Notes: generated by a model from the letters alone, not told the origin. A stretch of 64,000 nucleotides of DNA from Janthinobacterium agaricidamnosum (GCF_003667705.1 NZ_CP033019.1:5208001-5272000); one strand, 5' to 3'; counted from the first letter of the stretch, positions 47,184-56,772 are shown. Translations and numbers: made by a program.

Positions 47184-47760
47184 CGATCAGGAAGCCGTAG
47201 CCGTCATCGATCAGCATTTGCAGATACGCGTCGAAGCTGTCGGCGATGACCTGGTAGTTGTCGGGATCGTGCAGGAAGCGCACGACCTGCCCCACCTTGC
47301 CCGACGCCGTGGGCGTGAAATCGACATACAGGCGCGAGGAGCCGCCATTGTTCATGCAATGCGAAAAACACAGGCGCTGGCCCTGTTGGATGCCCGCGTC
47401 GATGCGGGTATCGACGATGCCGGGGTCGTCGTCCAGGTAATGGCCGTAGATATCGGCGATGCTGCGCTGGTTCGCTTGCCTGTCTTCCAGGATCTGTTCG
47501 ACGGAACTCAGGTAATACGGGTACTCGAACACGTCCGAGCCCAGCATGTACACCAGCACCATGCCGCCGGGATACTCCTGGTAATAGGTGCCGTTGTACT
47601 GGCCCAGCAGGCGCAGCAGGCTGTCCGGGCACAGCGGATAGGCCTGGCGCAAGCTGGCCAGTTGCGCCGCGCTGGCGCCGCTGGCCAGCGCCAGCTCCGC
47701 CAGCGGTTCCGGCGGCATGGCCTGGCGCAAGCCGGTTAAATAGTGGTCGACGATATCCAT
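47167..47760 (-). CDS. SMI1/KNR4 (SUKH) family protein
   Basis: 197 aa. Early ASAAQLASLRQAYPLCPDSL and LLGQYNGTYYQEYPGG, then the acidic late segment, fit the SUKH superfamily (the W/G-rich LxxxYP...LxxxNG pattern). In bacteria SUKH proteins are usually immunity proteins against secreted nucleases and other toxins. No toxin is adjacent. The start at 47760 has AGGAG 10 nt upstream. It overlaps the 120-aa gene by 17 nt. Confidence 0.7.
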   Translation of the reverse strand: MDIVDHYLTGLRQAMPPEPLAELALASGASAAQLASLRQAYPLCPDSLLRLLGQYNGTYYQEYPGGMVLVYMLGSDVFEYPYYLSSVEQILEDRQANQRSIADIYGHYLDDDPGIVDTRIDAGIQQGQRLCFSHCMNNGGSSRLYVDFTPTASGKVGQVVRFLHDPDNYQVIADSFDAYLQMLIDDGYGFLIDDNFE

Positions 47761-47804
47761 GCGTGGCGGGCTCCTGAATTGACGGGTCGGCGCAATATAG
47801 CAGT

Positions 47805-49007
47805 TCAGGATACGCGTCCGGCGCACGGCTGGGCCAGCCGCGCTCCCGGCGCGAAGCGCACGGCGATCAGCAGCAACAGCACCACGCCGCCCGCCATCAC
47901 CATCCACGCCTGGGCCAGGCTGGACGAATGCTGGCGGATCAGGCCGGCGATGAAGGGCATGCTGCTGGCGATGATGTAGCCGCCGCCCTGCACAAAACCG
48001 AGCAACGCACCGGCGCCCGCCGGGTCACGCACGTGGTCCATGCTGACGATCAGCGACAGGGGGAACAGCGCGCCGATGCCGCAACCGAGCAGGATTACGG
48101 CGGGAATGGCCAGCTGCGCGGGCGCCACGATCAGGCAAGCCAGGCCGGCCAGCACGGCCAGCAAGACCGACAATAACAGGATGCGGCGGTCGGGGAAGCG
48201 GTGGATGATGCTGGAAATCACCAGTCCCGCCAGCACTTCCACCAGGGTCAGCCCACCGAGCAGCAAGCCGCTGTCGGCCGCGCTCCAGCCCAGTTCCGTA
48301 TAAAACGGCGGCAGCCAGGCCAGCACCAGCGTGTACGCCCCCGTGCCGATGCCAAAGAACACCATCAGCAGCCAGGCGCGGCGGCTGCCCACGGGCAGGC
48401 TGGCGCCCGCGCCGCCGGTCACCTCCACGCGCGAGGCGGCGGCGCGGCGCCACAGCAGCGCGGCGGCCACGGCGGGCAGCGCCCACAGGGCCAGCAGCGC
48501 TTGCCAGCCCCAGCTTTGCGCCAAGGGCGAAGCGGAGGCGGCGGCGATGGCCGCGCCGCCCATGATGCCCGTCGTATAAAAACCCATCAGCTGGCCCGCC
48601 CGTTCGGGGAAATGGCGCTTGATGAAAGCCGGCAGCAGCGCCTGCACCAGCGCGATGCCCAGGCCGCCCAAGGCCGCCGTGGCGATCAGCCCGCCGCTGC
48701 CGTGCAAGGGCCAGCGCAAGGCGCAGGCGGCTGCGATGATGGCGATGCCGAGGCTGATGCCGCGCGCCACGCCCAAGCGGCGCTGCAGCTGGGCGCCCGC
48801 CAGCGCGCACACGCCCATGGCGAACACGGGCACGGTGGTCAGCAAGCCCGCGTCGGCATTGCTAAGGCCCGTGCTGGCCTGGATGCTGTCGAGCAAGGGG
48901 CCGATGGCGGCCAGGATGGGGCGCAAATTCAGGCCCAGCAGGATGATGGCGGCCACCAGCAGGGCGGACGAGGGCAGCGGAGAAGAGACGGGGCGTTCAA
49001 CAGGCAT
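47805..49007 (-). CDS. MFS transporter, CynX/NimT type
   Basis: 400 aa, about twelve membrane helices. The opening SSALLVAAIILLGLNLRPIL and AIGPLLDSIQASTGLSNADA are typical of the CynX/NimT cyanate/2-nitroimidazole subfamily, probably drug or anion export. It diverges from the MarR regulator gene with an operator-like palindrome between them, which suggests substrate-induced expression. The start at 49007 (MPVERP) is preferred; an upstream start at 49064 would overlap the promoter. Confidence 0.85.
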   Translation of the reverse strand: MPVERPVSSPLPSSALLVAAIILLGLNLRPILAAIGPLLDSIQASTGLSNADAGLLTTVPVFAMGVCALAGAQLQRRLGVARGISLGIAIIAAACALRWPLHGSGGLIATAALGGLGIALVQALLPAFIKRHFPERAGQLMGFYTTGIMGGAAIAAASASPLAQSWGWQALLALWALPAVAAALLWRRAAASRVEVTGGAGASLPVGSRRAWLLMVFFGIGTGAYTLVLAWLPPFYTELGWSAADSGLLLGGLTLVEVLAGLVISSIIHRFPDRRILLLSVLLAVLAGLACLIVAPAQLAIPAVILLGCGIGALFPLSLIVSMDHVRDPAGAGALLGFVQGGGYIIASSMPFIAGLIRQHSSSLAQAWMVMAGGVVLLLLIAVRFAPGARLAQPCAGRVS

Positions 49008-49087
49008 GGCAGAGTAGTCCTTGCCTCGCAGGGAGGCACATGGTTTAATGCGTGACATAATCACTTGATGAAAAGTATCTTAGCATA

Positions 49088-49105
49088 AAGATAGAAATCT
49101 ATCTT
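49088..49105. promoter_or_regulatory. Putative MarR operator
   Basis: AAGATAGA-AA-TCTATCTT, a perfect 8-bp-arm palindrome in the divergent MFS/MarR region. Further TATCTT and GAGATA half-sites flank it. It is 25 nt before the MarR start. Confidence 0.7.
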
Positions 49106-49129
49106 GATGTCGAGATAAATGCCTACGCC

Positions 49130-49651
49130 ATGACGGATACCCCGCAAGAACACACGCGCGCGCAATTTGCCGCCGCACAATGGCAGCGCGAACTGCCGCA
49201 GATGGATACGCGCGCCATGCAGCTGGTGGGACAGCTGGGCACGGTGGCGCAGCTGATGGCGCGCGACTGGCTCAATCCCCTGTTCGCCGAACACGGCTTG
49301 CAGCCGGGCGAATTCGACGTGCTGGCGACATTGCGCCGCTCGGGCGCGCCCTACAGCCTGACGCCGACGGCCCTGTACGAGGCGGCCATGCTGTCCTCGG
49401 GCGGCATGACCAACCGCATCGACCGGCTGGAAGCGGCCGGCCTGATTGAACGCCAGAAGCACCCGACGGACCGGCGCGGCGTGCTGGTGGCCCTCACGCC
49501 CCAGGGACTGGCCTTGATTGAAAAGCTGGTGCTGCTGCACGTGGAGAACGAGCGCGCCATGCTGTCGGCCTTGAGCGCGGACGAGCAGCGCCAGCTCGAC
49601 CAGTTGCTGGCCAAGCTGCTGCAAGGCATGGCACAGGCGAAGAAGGGCTAA
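49130..49651 (+). CDS. MarR family transcriptional regulator
   Basis: 173 aa. The winged helix-turn-helix spans LSSGGMTNRIDRLEAAGLIE and RQKHPTDRRGVLVALTPQGL. Helices at both ends form the dimer. It probably represses itself and the divergent MFS gene through the palindrome at 49088-49105. The ligand is unknown. It overlaps the convergent next gene by 4 nt. Confidence 0.9.
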   Translation: MTDTPQEHTRAQFAAAQWQRELPQMDTRAMQLVGQLGTVAQLMARDWLNPLFAEHGLQPGEFDVLATLRRSGAPYSLTPTALYEAAMLSSGGMTNRIDRLEAAGLIERQKHPTDRRGVLVALTPQGLALIEKLVLLHVENERAMLSALSADEQRQLDQLLAKLLQGMAQAKKG

Positions 49652-50256
49652 GCAGCGAGCAGCTGCGCCAGCTCGCGCAGCGCCGCATTGCCGCGCCGGG
49701 CCAGGCGCCGCAGGTCGGCGGGATCGCGGCTGTCGTACAGGGCCTGGACATGGCCCACGCTGGCCGCGCGCAAGTCGATATCGCTGTCGCGGTCCGCAAG
49801 CTGGGCGTCGGCCACGTGCCCCTCGACCAGGGTCAGATAATAATGGCGGGGCTTGCCGCGCAAATTGGCGGCAAACTGCAGCACCAGGCCGCTGTCGAAC
49901 AGCAGGGCGCCGCTGCGGCCGCCCTGTTCCAGCAGCACGCGAAACGCGGGCAAGGGCTGCCGCGCCGCGCGCAGGAAACCGGCCAGGTGCACCTGGTAAC
50001 CGAGGTCCAGGCCATTCGCGCCCAGCTGGCCGCGCTGCAGATACGCCTTGAACGACGCCTGCACGGGCCGCTTGCCCCTGCGGAACAGGCGCTCATCCTC
50101 GTACAGGCACAGCTGACCACCGTCGCAGATGGCGTCGAAGCCGCGCGCCACCAGCTCCTGCGCCTCGAAGGTGGCCAGGCCAACGGCTTGCGGGTCGCGC
50201 AGCCAGCCGTGGTCGAGCCAGGATTGCAGTAAGTCGTGAATATCGGAAAGGGGCAT
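49648..50256 (-). CDS. Hypothetical protein, 202 aa
   Basis: Soluble, no signal peptide or membrane helix. It begins MPLSDIHDLLQSWLDHGWLR and has an Arg-rich middle (LFRRGKRPVQASFKAYLQRG) and an acidic stretch DSDIDLRAASVGHVQALYDS. No family is recognised. Codon use is like its neighbours. It diverges from thiL with 89 nt between. Confidence 0.6.
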   Translation of the reverse strand: MPLSDIHDLLQSWLDHGWLRDPQAVGLATFEAQELVARGFDAICDGGQLCLYEDERLFRRGKRPVQASFKAYLQRGQLGANGLDLGYQVHLAGFLRAARQPLPAFRVLLEQGGRSGALLFDSGLVLQFAANLRGKPRHYYLTLVEGHVADAQLADRDSDIDLRAASVGHVQALYDSRDPADLRRLARRGNAALRELAQLLAA

Positions 50257-50345
50257 GGCAAGTTGCTCGGCAGTGACAAAGGCCTGTATTGTAGGCCAGC
50301 CTATAATAGCCGGGCCACACCATCACTCAACGAACAGACCACGCC

Positions 50346-51326
50346 ATGGCCCCACACGACGCGCTTTCCGAATTCGACCTGATCAAACACTATTTCGTGC
50401 GCCAGCGCCCCGGCCGCGCCACCCTGGGCATCGGCGACGATTGCGCGCTGATGACGCCAGCGGCCGGCAAGCAGATCGCCATCTCGTCGGACATGCTGGT
50501 CGAGGACCGGCACTTCTTTGCCGGCGCCGACGCCCGCATGCTCGGCCACAAAAGCCTGGCCGTGAACCTGTCCGACCTGGCCGCCATGGGCGCGCGCCCC
50601 GTGGCATTTACCTTGGCCCTGGCCCTGCCGCAAGCGGAACGCGCCTGGCTGGCCGGCTTTGCCGAAGGCCTGTTCGCGCTGGCCGACGCCTTTGATTGCG
50701 AACTCATCGGCGGCGACACCACCAAGGGTCCCTTAAATATCTGCATCACCGTGTTTGGCGAACTGGCGCCGGGCCAGGCCCTGCGCCGCAGCGCGGCCGT
50801 GGCGGGCGACGACATCTGGGTCAGCGGCACCCTGGGCGACGCGCGCCTGGCACTGGCCGGCTACCGCATGGAACAGGAATTATCGCCAGCGGACCTGGCC
50901 ACTGCAGGCGCGCGCATGCACACACCGACGCCGCGCGTGACGCTCGGTTGCGCGCTGGCCGAAGCGGGCCTCGCGCATGCCGCCATCGACATTTCGGACG
51001 GCCTGGTCGGCGACCTCGGTCACATCTTGAAAGCGTCGCGCGTGGGCGCCACCCTGGACGTCGACGCCCTGCCGGCCGGCCCCGTGCTGGCGCGGCAGGA
51101 TGCGCAACTGCGCCGCCGCTACACGGCCGCCGGCGGCGACGATTATGAACTGTGCTTCACGGCGCCCGCATCGTCGCGCGACGCCATCGCCGCACTGGCG
51201 ATCAGCTGCGGCACGCCCGCCACGCGCGTGGGCCGCATCGAGACGCATGCAGGCTTGCGGCTGGTGGATGCGGCCGGACAGCCGCTGGATTTACAACTGA
51301 GCTCGTTCGACCACTTCAGCGACTGA
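50346..51326 (+). CDS. thiL: Thiamine-monophosphate kinase
   Basis: 326 aa. Phosphorylates thiamine monophosphate to the pyrophosphate cofactor using ATP. SEFDLIKHYF, LGIGDDCALM (Mg-binding Asp pair), VDTTKG-like GGDTTKGPLNICITVFG and AAGGDDYELCF are conserved motifs. The start ATG at 50346 fits the family N-terminus. It ends one base before the stop of the convergent GGDEF-EAL gene. Confidence 0.95.
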   Translation: MAPHDALSEFDLIKHYFVRQRPGRATLGIGDDCALMTPAAGKQIAISSDMLVEDRHFFAGADARMLGHKSLAVNLSDLAAMGARPVAFTLALALPQAERAWLAGFAEGLFALADAFDCELIGGDTTKGPLNICITVFGELAPGQALRRSAAVAGDDIWVSGTLGDARLALAGYRMEQELSPADLATAGARMHTPTPRVTLGCALAEAGLAHAAIDISDGLVGDLGHILKASRVGATLDVDALPAGPVLARQDAQLRRRYTAAGGDDYELCFTAPASSRDAIAALAISCGTPATRVGRIETHAGLRLVDAAGQPLDLQLSSFDHFSD

Positions 51327-51327
51327 G

Positions 51328-53904
51328 CTAGCGTACCGCCACGCGCGCCAGCCCCGGCTGGTTCACCATCCAGTAGTGCTGGAAGGCCAGGCGGATGTTG
51401 TCGCGCAGCTGGGTGTCGTCCCACGGCTTCGTGTAAAAACGGTAGATGGCGCCCCGGTTGATCGAGTCGAGCACCGCTTCCAGGCCCGTGTAGCCGGACA
51501 GGATGATGCGGATGGTTTCCGGGTACAGCTCTTTTACTTTGCTGAGGAATTCCGTGCCGCTCATGCTCGGCATGCGCTGGTCGCAGACGATCACGTGCAC
51601 CCGGTGCAGGGCCAGCATTTCAAACCCTTCGGCCGGCGTGCTGGCCGTGAGGATCTGGTAGCCTTCGGGACGGAACAGGCGGTGCAGCGACGACAGCACG
51701 TTGACGTCGTCGTCGACGATGAGCAGGGTTTGCGCCGGCTGGGCGGCCGGGTCGTGGCCGGGCGGCAGGCCGGCGCCCGCGGCGATCATCTGCCCCAGTT
51801 CCAGTGCCGGCAGGGCGCGGCTGAAATAAAAGCCCTGGATTTCGTCGCAGCGGTTGCGCCGCAGGTATTCGAGCTGCGGGCGCGATTCCACGCCCTCGGC
51901 CACCACGCTCAGTTTCAGGCTGTGCGCCATGCTGACGATGGCCAGCGCGATGGCCGCGTCGTTCGGGTTGCTGGTGATGTTGCGCACGAAGGCGATGTCG
52001 ATTTTCAGCTTGTCGATGGGGAAGCGCTGCAGATACGCGAGGCTCGAGTAACCGGTGCCGAAATCGTCGATGGCCACCTTCACGCCGATCTTCTTCAATT
52101 TTCCCAGCACGACGATGGTGCGCTCGGCGTTCGACATCAGCGCCGTTTCCGTCAGTTCCAGTTCCAGCAGCTCGGGCGCCACGTTGTGCCGTGTCAGCGC
52201 GCGCGTCACTTCGCCTTCCAGGTCGCCTTCGGCAAACTGGCGGCTCGACACGTTCACGGCCACGTGCACGGGGCCCACTTCGCTGTCGCGCCACTCGGCG
52301 ATCTGGCGGCAGGCGGCCTGGATCACCCAGGCGCCCACGCGCACGATCAGGCCCGTGTCTTCCAGCACGGGCACGAATTCGGCCGGCGCCACCAGGCCGT
52401 AGCCGGGGCGGCGCCAGCGCAGCAGCGCTTCCACGCCGCTGATGCGGCCCGTGCGCAAATCCACCTTCGGCTGGTAATACAGGATGAATTGCTCGTGTTC
52501 GAGCGCATGGCGCAGCGCCAGTTCCAGGTCCAGGCGCGCCAGCACCTGCACGTTCATGCCGGCCGTGAAAAAGCGGTAGCCGTCGCGGCCCGCCTGCTTG
52601 GCGCCGCCCATGGCCGTATTCGCGTACTTGATCAGCGTTTCCGGGTCGGTGGCGTCGTCCGGATACATGGCGATGCCGATGCTGGCCGTCAGGGTGGCCG
52701 CGTGGCCGCGCAAGTCGAACGGCGCGCGCAGGGCTTCGCGCACCTGGTTGGCCACGGCCACGGCTTCCTGCTGGTTACGGCTCATGGTCAGTATCAGCGC
52801 GAATTCGTCGTTGCCCAGGCGCCCCACCGTGTCGCGCAGGCGCACGCATTCGACCAGGCGGTTGCTGAACTGGCGCAGCAGTTCGTCGCCCAGCGCCGCG
52901 CCCAGGGTGTCGTTGATGCTTTTGAAGCGGTCCAGCGCGATGAACAGCACCACGATGCGCCAGCTTTTTTCCTGCGCCAGTTCGACGGCCTGGGCCAGGG
53001 TCTGGTAGAACAGGCTGCGGTTCGGCAGGCCCGTCAAGCCGTCGTAATGGGCCAGGTGTTTCAGGCGCTCCTGCGCCTGGCGCCGCTCGCTGATGTCGCG
53101 CGCCACGGCGATCAGCAGCAGGCCGCCCGCAGCCTGCCCGCCCATCACGGGCGCCTGCGCATACCAGTGCCAGCCCAGCTCCACGGGTATCAGGCTCAGG
53201 TCGCGCCGCACCAGTTCGCATTCCGTCACTTCCGTGGCCAGGTGGGCCGGGCCGCCCGGCAGCGCGGCCAGCGGCGGGGCCGGCGGCGACGGCAGCAGGC
53301 TGCCGGGCGCCAGCGCCAGCAGTTCGGCGCGCGCATAGCCGAGCAGGCGGCACGCGCCGTCGTTGACGTCGACCAGGGTCATGCCCAGCACGTCGACGAG
53401 GAAGATGGCGTCCGTGGTGGCGTCCATGGCGCCGCGAAAGCGCTGCAGTTCGGCCGTGCGCTGGCTCACCGTGCGTTCGAGCAAGGTGTTGTAGTGGCGC
53501 GCGGCGCGGTGCAGCAGCCGCACTTCAAGCATGTTGCGGATGCGCGTGAGCACTTCGAGCGCGTCGAAGGGCTTGCTGATGAAGTCGCGCGCGCCCGCTT
53601 CCAGCGCCGCCAGTTTGGCGTCCGGGTCGGCGGCGATCACCAGCACGGGCAGATAGCCTTCCCGCTCCAGCGGACGCAAGGCATCCATCACCTCATAGCC
53701 GCTCATGCCGGGCATCACCAGGTCGAGGATGATCAGGTCGAACTGGTGCCGCTGGTGCAGGCCGGCCACGGCGCGCGCGTCGAGGGTGCTGCTGATGGCC
53801 GTGTAGCCGCCGCTTTGCAGCAAATGCTCGAGCAGGCGCAAATTGACGTCCTGGTCGTCGACGATGAGAATTTTCGCCGCATAGATATCGGCCTGGCTGA
53901 TCAT
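51328..53904 (-). CDS. Response regulator with PAS, GGDEF, EAL and a second receiver domain
   Basis: 858 aa. Receiver 1 (~10-130, phospho-acceptor D61), a coiled linker, PAS (~155-275), GGDEF (~285-450) with the degenerate signature GNDEF (364-368), EAL (~465-715) with intact EALLRW (492-494) and AIDDFGTGYSSLAYL, then a C-terminal receiver (~730-850, D775 in VIVCDQRMPS). The altered GGDEF and intact EAL predict a c-di-GMP phosphodiesterase. It starts in the last codons of the upstream kinase (ATGA overlap). The kinase is its likely phosphodonor. Confidence 0.9.
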   Translation of the reverse strand: MISQADIYAAKILIVDDQDVNLRLLEHLLQSGGYTAISSTLDARAVAGLHQRHQFDLIILDLVMPGMSGYEVMDALRPLEREGYLPVLVIAADPDAKLAALEAGARDFISKPFDALEVLTRIRNMLEVRLLHRAARHYNTLLERTVSQRTAELQRFRGAMDATTDAIFLVDVLGMTLVDVNDGACRLLGYARAELLALAPGSLLPSPPAPPLAALPGGPAHLATEVTECELVRRDLSLIPVELGWHWYAQAPVMGGQAAGGLLLIAVARDISERRQAQERLKHLAHYDGLTGLPNRSLFYQTLAQAVELAQEKSWRIVVLFIALDRFKSINDTLGAALGDELLRQFSNRLVECVRLRDTVGRLGNDEFALILTMSRNQQEAVAVANQVREALRAPFDLRGHAATLTASIGIAMYPDDATDPETLIKYANTAMGGAKQAGRDGYRFFTAGMNVQVLARLDLELALRHALEHEQFILYYQPKVDLRTGRISGVEALLRWRRPGYGLVAPAEFVPVLEDTGLIVRVGAWVIQAACRQIAEWRDSEVGPVHVAVNVSSRQFAEGDLEGEVTRALTRHNVAPELLELELTETALMSNAERTIVVLGKLKKIGVKVAIDDFGTGYSSLAYLQRFPIDKLKIDIAFVRNITSNPNDAAIALAIVSMAHSLKLSVVAEGVESRPQLEYLRRNRCDEIQGFYFSRALPALELGQMIAAGAGLPPGHDPAAQPAQTLLIVDDDVNVLSSLHRLFRPEGYQILTASTPAEGFEMLALHRVHVIVCDQRMPSMSGTEFLSKVKELYPETIRIILSGYTGLEAVLDSINRGAIYRFYTKPWDDTQLRDNIRLAFQHYWMVNQPGLARVAVR

Positions 53905-55931
53905 GGCGCGCCTGTTCCCTTCTGCCGGCGCTGCTGCGCCACATAGGCCAGGGTGCTGTTGATCGCCTCGGTAAATTCATCGAGGTTGATCGGCTTGGTC
54001 AGGTAGCGGTAAAAGCCCAGCGCCATGCTGCGCTCGACGTCGCCCGGCATGGCGTTGGCCGTCAGGGCGATGACGGGAATGTGCGCCGTGCGGGGGTCGG
54101 CGCGCAGCAGCTTCAGCGCTTCCGTGCCGTTCACGTGCGGCAGATTGATGTCCATCAGGATCAGCTGCGGCAGGTGCGTGCGCGCCATTTCCACGCCCAG
54201 GCGGCCATCCGTGGCCGTCAGCAGCTGCAATTGCGGGCAGTAGCGGACGATTTCCTCGACCAGGGTCAGGTTGGCGGGATTGTCTTCCACGTACAGCAAG
54301 GTCACGGGGGCGCTGTGATCGAGCAGCGCCCCGGCCAGGTCGGGCCGCGGCAAGGCCAGCAGGTCGGGTGCGGGCAAGGCGTCGACCACGCGCAGCTCGA
54401 TCCAGAAGGTGCTGCCCTCGCCGGGCGCGCTGCTCACGCCGATGCTGCCATCCATCAGCTCCACCAGGCGCTTGGTGACCACCAGGCCGATGCCGCTGCC
54501 TTCTTCCGTGCCGCCCTCCTGCCCCAGCCGGTTGAAGGGCTGGAACAGCAGCGCCACCTGTTCGCCGTCCAGGCCCACGCCCGTATCGCGCACGCTGATG
54601 CGCACCCGTCCGTCCGCCTGCGGCGCGCAATCGATGGCCACCTGTCCCTGCTCGCGGTTGTACTTGAGCGCATTCGACAGCAGGTTCAACAGAATCTGCT
54701 TGAGGCGCGTGCGGTCGGCCAGCACGTTCAGGGGGCAAGCGTCGGGAAAGGTCATGCCGATGCCGCGCTGGCTGGCCAGCGGCGCGATCATGTCGCGGCA
54801 CTCCTGCAAGATGGCGTCCAGGCCCACCGGTTCGAGCGACAGGCTGACGGTGCCCGATTCCACCTTCGCCAGGTCGAGGATTTCATTGATCAAGGTCAGC
54901 AGGTGGCGCCCCGATTTCAGGATATGCCCGGCGAACTCCTTCTTTTGCTCCAGGGTCGACGGCAGGCGGTCGGAACTGAGGATTTGCGCGAAGCCCAGGA
55001 TGGCGTTGAGCGGCGTGCGCAATTCATGGCTCATCGACGACAAAAACGCCGACTTGGCATAGTTGGCGCTGCGCGCCTCTTCCATCGCCATGGCCAGTTC
55101 GCCATTCGTCATTTCCAGCTGCATCGTGCGCTCGTGCACGCGTACTTCCAGCTCCTGATTCAGGCGCATGACTTCCTGCTGCGCCTGGGTGCGCTGCTCG
55201 CCCTCGCGCGCCAGCTCGCCGTTCGAGCGCTCCAGCGCCTGCGTGCGCAGCTCGATCTCGGCCAGCATCTTGTTGAAGGAATCGACCAGCTGCGCCACCT
55301 CGTCGACGCTGAGCTTGCGCGCGCGGCGCGAGTAGTCGCCCGTCTCGATCACTTCGCGCGCCACGTCGGCGATGTCGAGGATGGGCTGCGTGATGACGAA
55401 ATCGAGGCGGCGCAGCAGCAGCAAGGCCACCAGCAGCGCCAGCACCGTCACGCCCAGCGCGATGGCCAGGTAATCGGCCGTGCGGCCTGCCAGTTCGTAA
55501 TCGGCGCGCAGATACACGGTGCCCAGCAGCTCGCCATTGTCGACGATGGGCTTGAACAATTCGACGGATTTGCCCGCGATGCTGACGCCTTCCTTGCCCG
55601 CCTTCGCCGGCAGCTCGCCCAAGCGTTCATTCGCGCGGTAGCTGGCAAACAGGCTGCCGTCGGCCTTGTACAGGGCGCCGGCCGTCACGCGCGGGCGGAT
55701 GCGCATCAGATTGAGGTTTTCCAGCGCCAGGCGCTCGTCGTCGAAGGCCAGCGCGGCCGAACTCATGTGCCCGAGCAGTTCGGCCTGGGTACTGATGTCG
55801 GCCACCAGATTGCGGTGGTAGGCGCGCAAGTCGTAGGCGACGATGGTGCCCAGCGAAATGACGAGCGCCACCAGGGTGGTCAGCAAGACCACCGACATCA
55901 GCTTGTGGCGGATGGAACGCAGTCGTATCAT
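53901..55931 (-). CDS. Hybrid sensor histidine kinase with HAMP and receiver
   Basis: 676 aa. TM1 ~13-35, a periplasmic sensor of ~120 residues (CHASE8-like size), TM2 ~158-178, HAMP, coiled coil (QELEVRVHERTMQLE), HisKA with H302 (MSHELRTPLNAILGFAQIL), HATPase_c (GSGIGLVVTKRLVELMDGSI) and a receiver with D594 (LILMDINLPHVNGTEALKLL). It directly follows yfiR (stop and start adjacent) and overlaps the GGDEF-EAL gene. The YfiR-like protein may regulate its periplasmic domain. Confidence 0.92.
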   Translation of the reverse strand: MIRLRSIRHKLMSVVLLTTLVALVISLGTIVAYDLRAYHRNLVADISTQAELLGHMSSAALAFDDERLALENLNLMRIRPRVTAGALYKADGSLFASYRANERLGELPAKAGKEGVSIAGKSVELFKPIVDNGELLGTVYLRADYELAGRTADYLAIALGVTVLALLVALLLLRRLDFVITQPILDIADVAREVIETGDYSRRARKLSVDEVAQLVDSFNKMLAEIELRTQALERSNGELAREGEQRTQAQQEVMRLNQELEVRVHERTMQLEMTNGELAMAMEEARSANYAKSAFLSSMSHELRTPLNAILGFAQILSSDRLPSTLEQKKEFAGHILKSGRHLLTLINEILDLAKVESGTVSLSLEPVGLDAILQECRDMIAPLASQRGIGMTFPDACPLNVLADRTRLKQILLNLLSNALKYNREQGQVAIDCAPQADGRVRISVRDTGVGLDGEQVALLFQPFNRLGQEGGTEEGSGIGLVVTKRLVELMDGSIGVSSAPGEGSTFWIELRVVDALPAPDLLALPRPDLAGALLDHSAPVTLLYVEDNPANLTLVEEIVRYCPQLQLLTATDGRLGVEMARTHLPQLILMDINLPHVNGTEALKLLRADPRTAHIPVIALTANAMPGDVERSMALGFYRYLTKPINLDEFTEAINSTLAYVAQQRRQKGTGAP

Positions 55932-56549
55932 CTAGGCGCCTCCCGTCTGCACGCGGTAGGCGGCCAGCAGCATGCGTGCGCTGATGCGGATATGCGCCTG
56001 CGCCACGGGTTTCAGCGCCACGTCGAAGCGCACCTTGTCTTCGGCCATCACAAAATTGATCATGCTGCCCATCGCGTAGACCTCATCCGAATCGGACACC
56101 GTCAGCAACGCCAGGCCACGGCTGGCGGCCAGCATTTCCTGCAGCGCCATTTTATCCAGCGCGCCCAGGTACAGCACGTGCAGCCCGGCCAGCGCGTCGC
56201 CGCGGCGCACTTTTTTCACCTGCACGGCGCGGCCGTTGACGCTGTGCCCGGCCACGCTCTGTTCGAGCTGCTCGGCCAGCGCATCGGCGCCCGCCACGCC
56301 GATCACCAGCGGGGAGTCGGGCCGGGCAAAGCTGCCGTCGGGCCACTCGACATAGCCGGCAAACTTGTACAGATATCCGGCCTTGACCTGGCGTTCCAGC
56401 TCCCCCGGCACCTGCGCCCGCGCATCGGCGCATAGCACGCCCAGGAGCAGCATTAGCCAGCCCCAGCGCAGGGAGCGGCGAGCAGCGCCGCGCACAGGGC
56501 GGCGCAGGGGGCCAGGATGACGCCACCAGGTCCAGTTCAGAATTGCCAT
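55932..56549 (-). CDS. YfiR family periplasmic protein
   Basis: About 205 aa. An N-terminal hydrophobic signal segment (LRWGWLMLLLGVLCADARA) precedes a DUF4154/YfiR domain: VKAGYLYKFAGYVEWPDGSF, LVIGVAGADALAEQL and the late INFVMAEDKVRFDVALKPVA. YfiR in Pseudomonas binds and restrains a membrane c-di-GMP enzyme, with two disulfides. Here the domain has few Cys, so redox control may be absent. It is the first gene of the kinase/c-di-GMP operon. The start at 56549 is a best guess among several in-frame ATGs. Confidence 0.82.
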   Translation of the reverse strand: MAILNWTWWRHPGPLRRPVRGAARRSLRWGWLMLLLGVLCADARAQVPGELERQVKAGYLYKFAGYVEWPDGSFARPDSPLVIGVAGADALAEQLEQSVAGHSVNGRAVQVKKVRRGDALAGLHVLYLGALDKMALQEMLAASRGLALLTVSDSDEVYAMGSMINFVMAEDKVRFDVALKPVAQAHIRISARMLLAAYRVQTGGA

Positions 56550-56772
56550 GACAACCGAGTAAAGATAATGCATATGAAGGCGCGGCACCATGCCGCCTGC
56601 CTGTTCGAGCGATGCGCACCAGGGTGGCGCAGCGACAGAGCGCCTGCCGGCCCGAAGTGGTAGCAAATGTATAAAAGAGTGTACGCATTTTCGCTGTGAC
56701 CGGGGAAAGTTTCTTTTACTGTCGGCCATGCTACAGTCTTGCCACCATTTTCACCGCACACAGGAGCCATCC

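Noticed and set aside
51376..53946. Long plus-strand open frame (about 856 codons)
   Set aside because: Antisense shadow of the GGDEF-EAL gene, whose REC, GGDEF and EAL motifs are unambiguous on the other strand.
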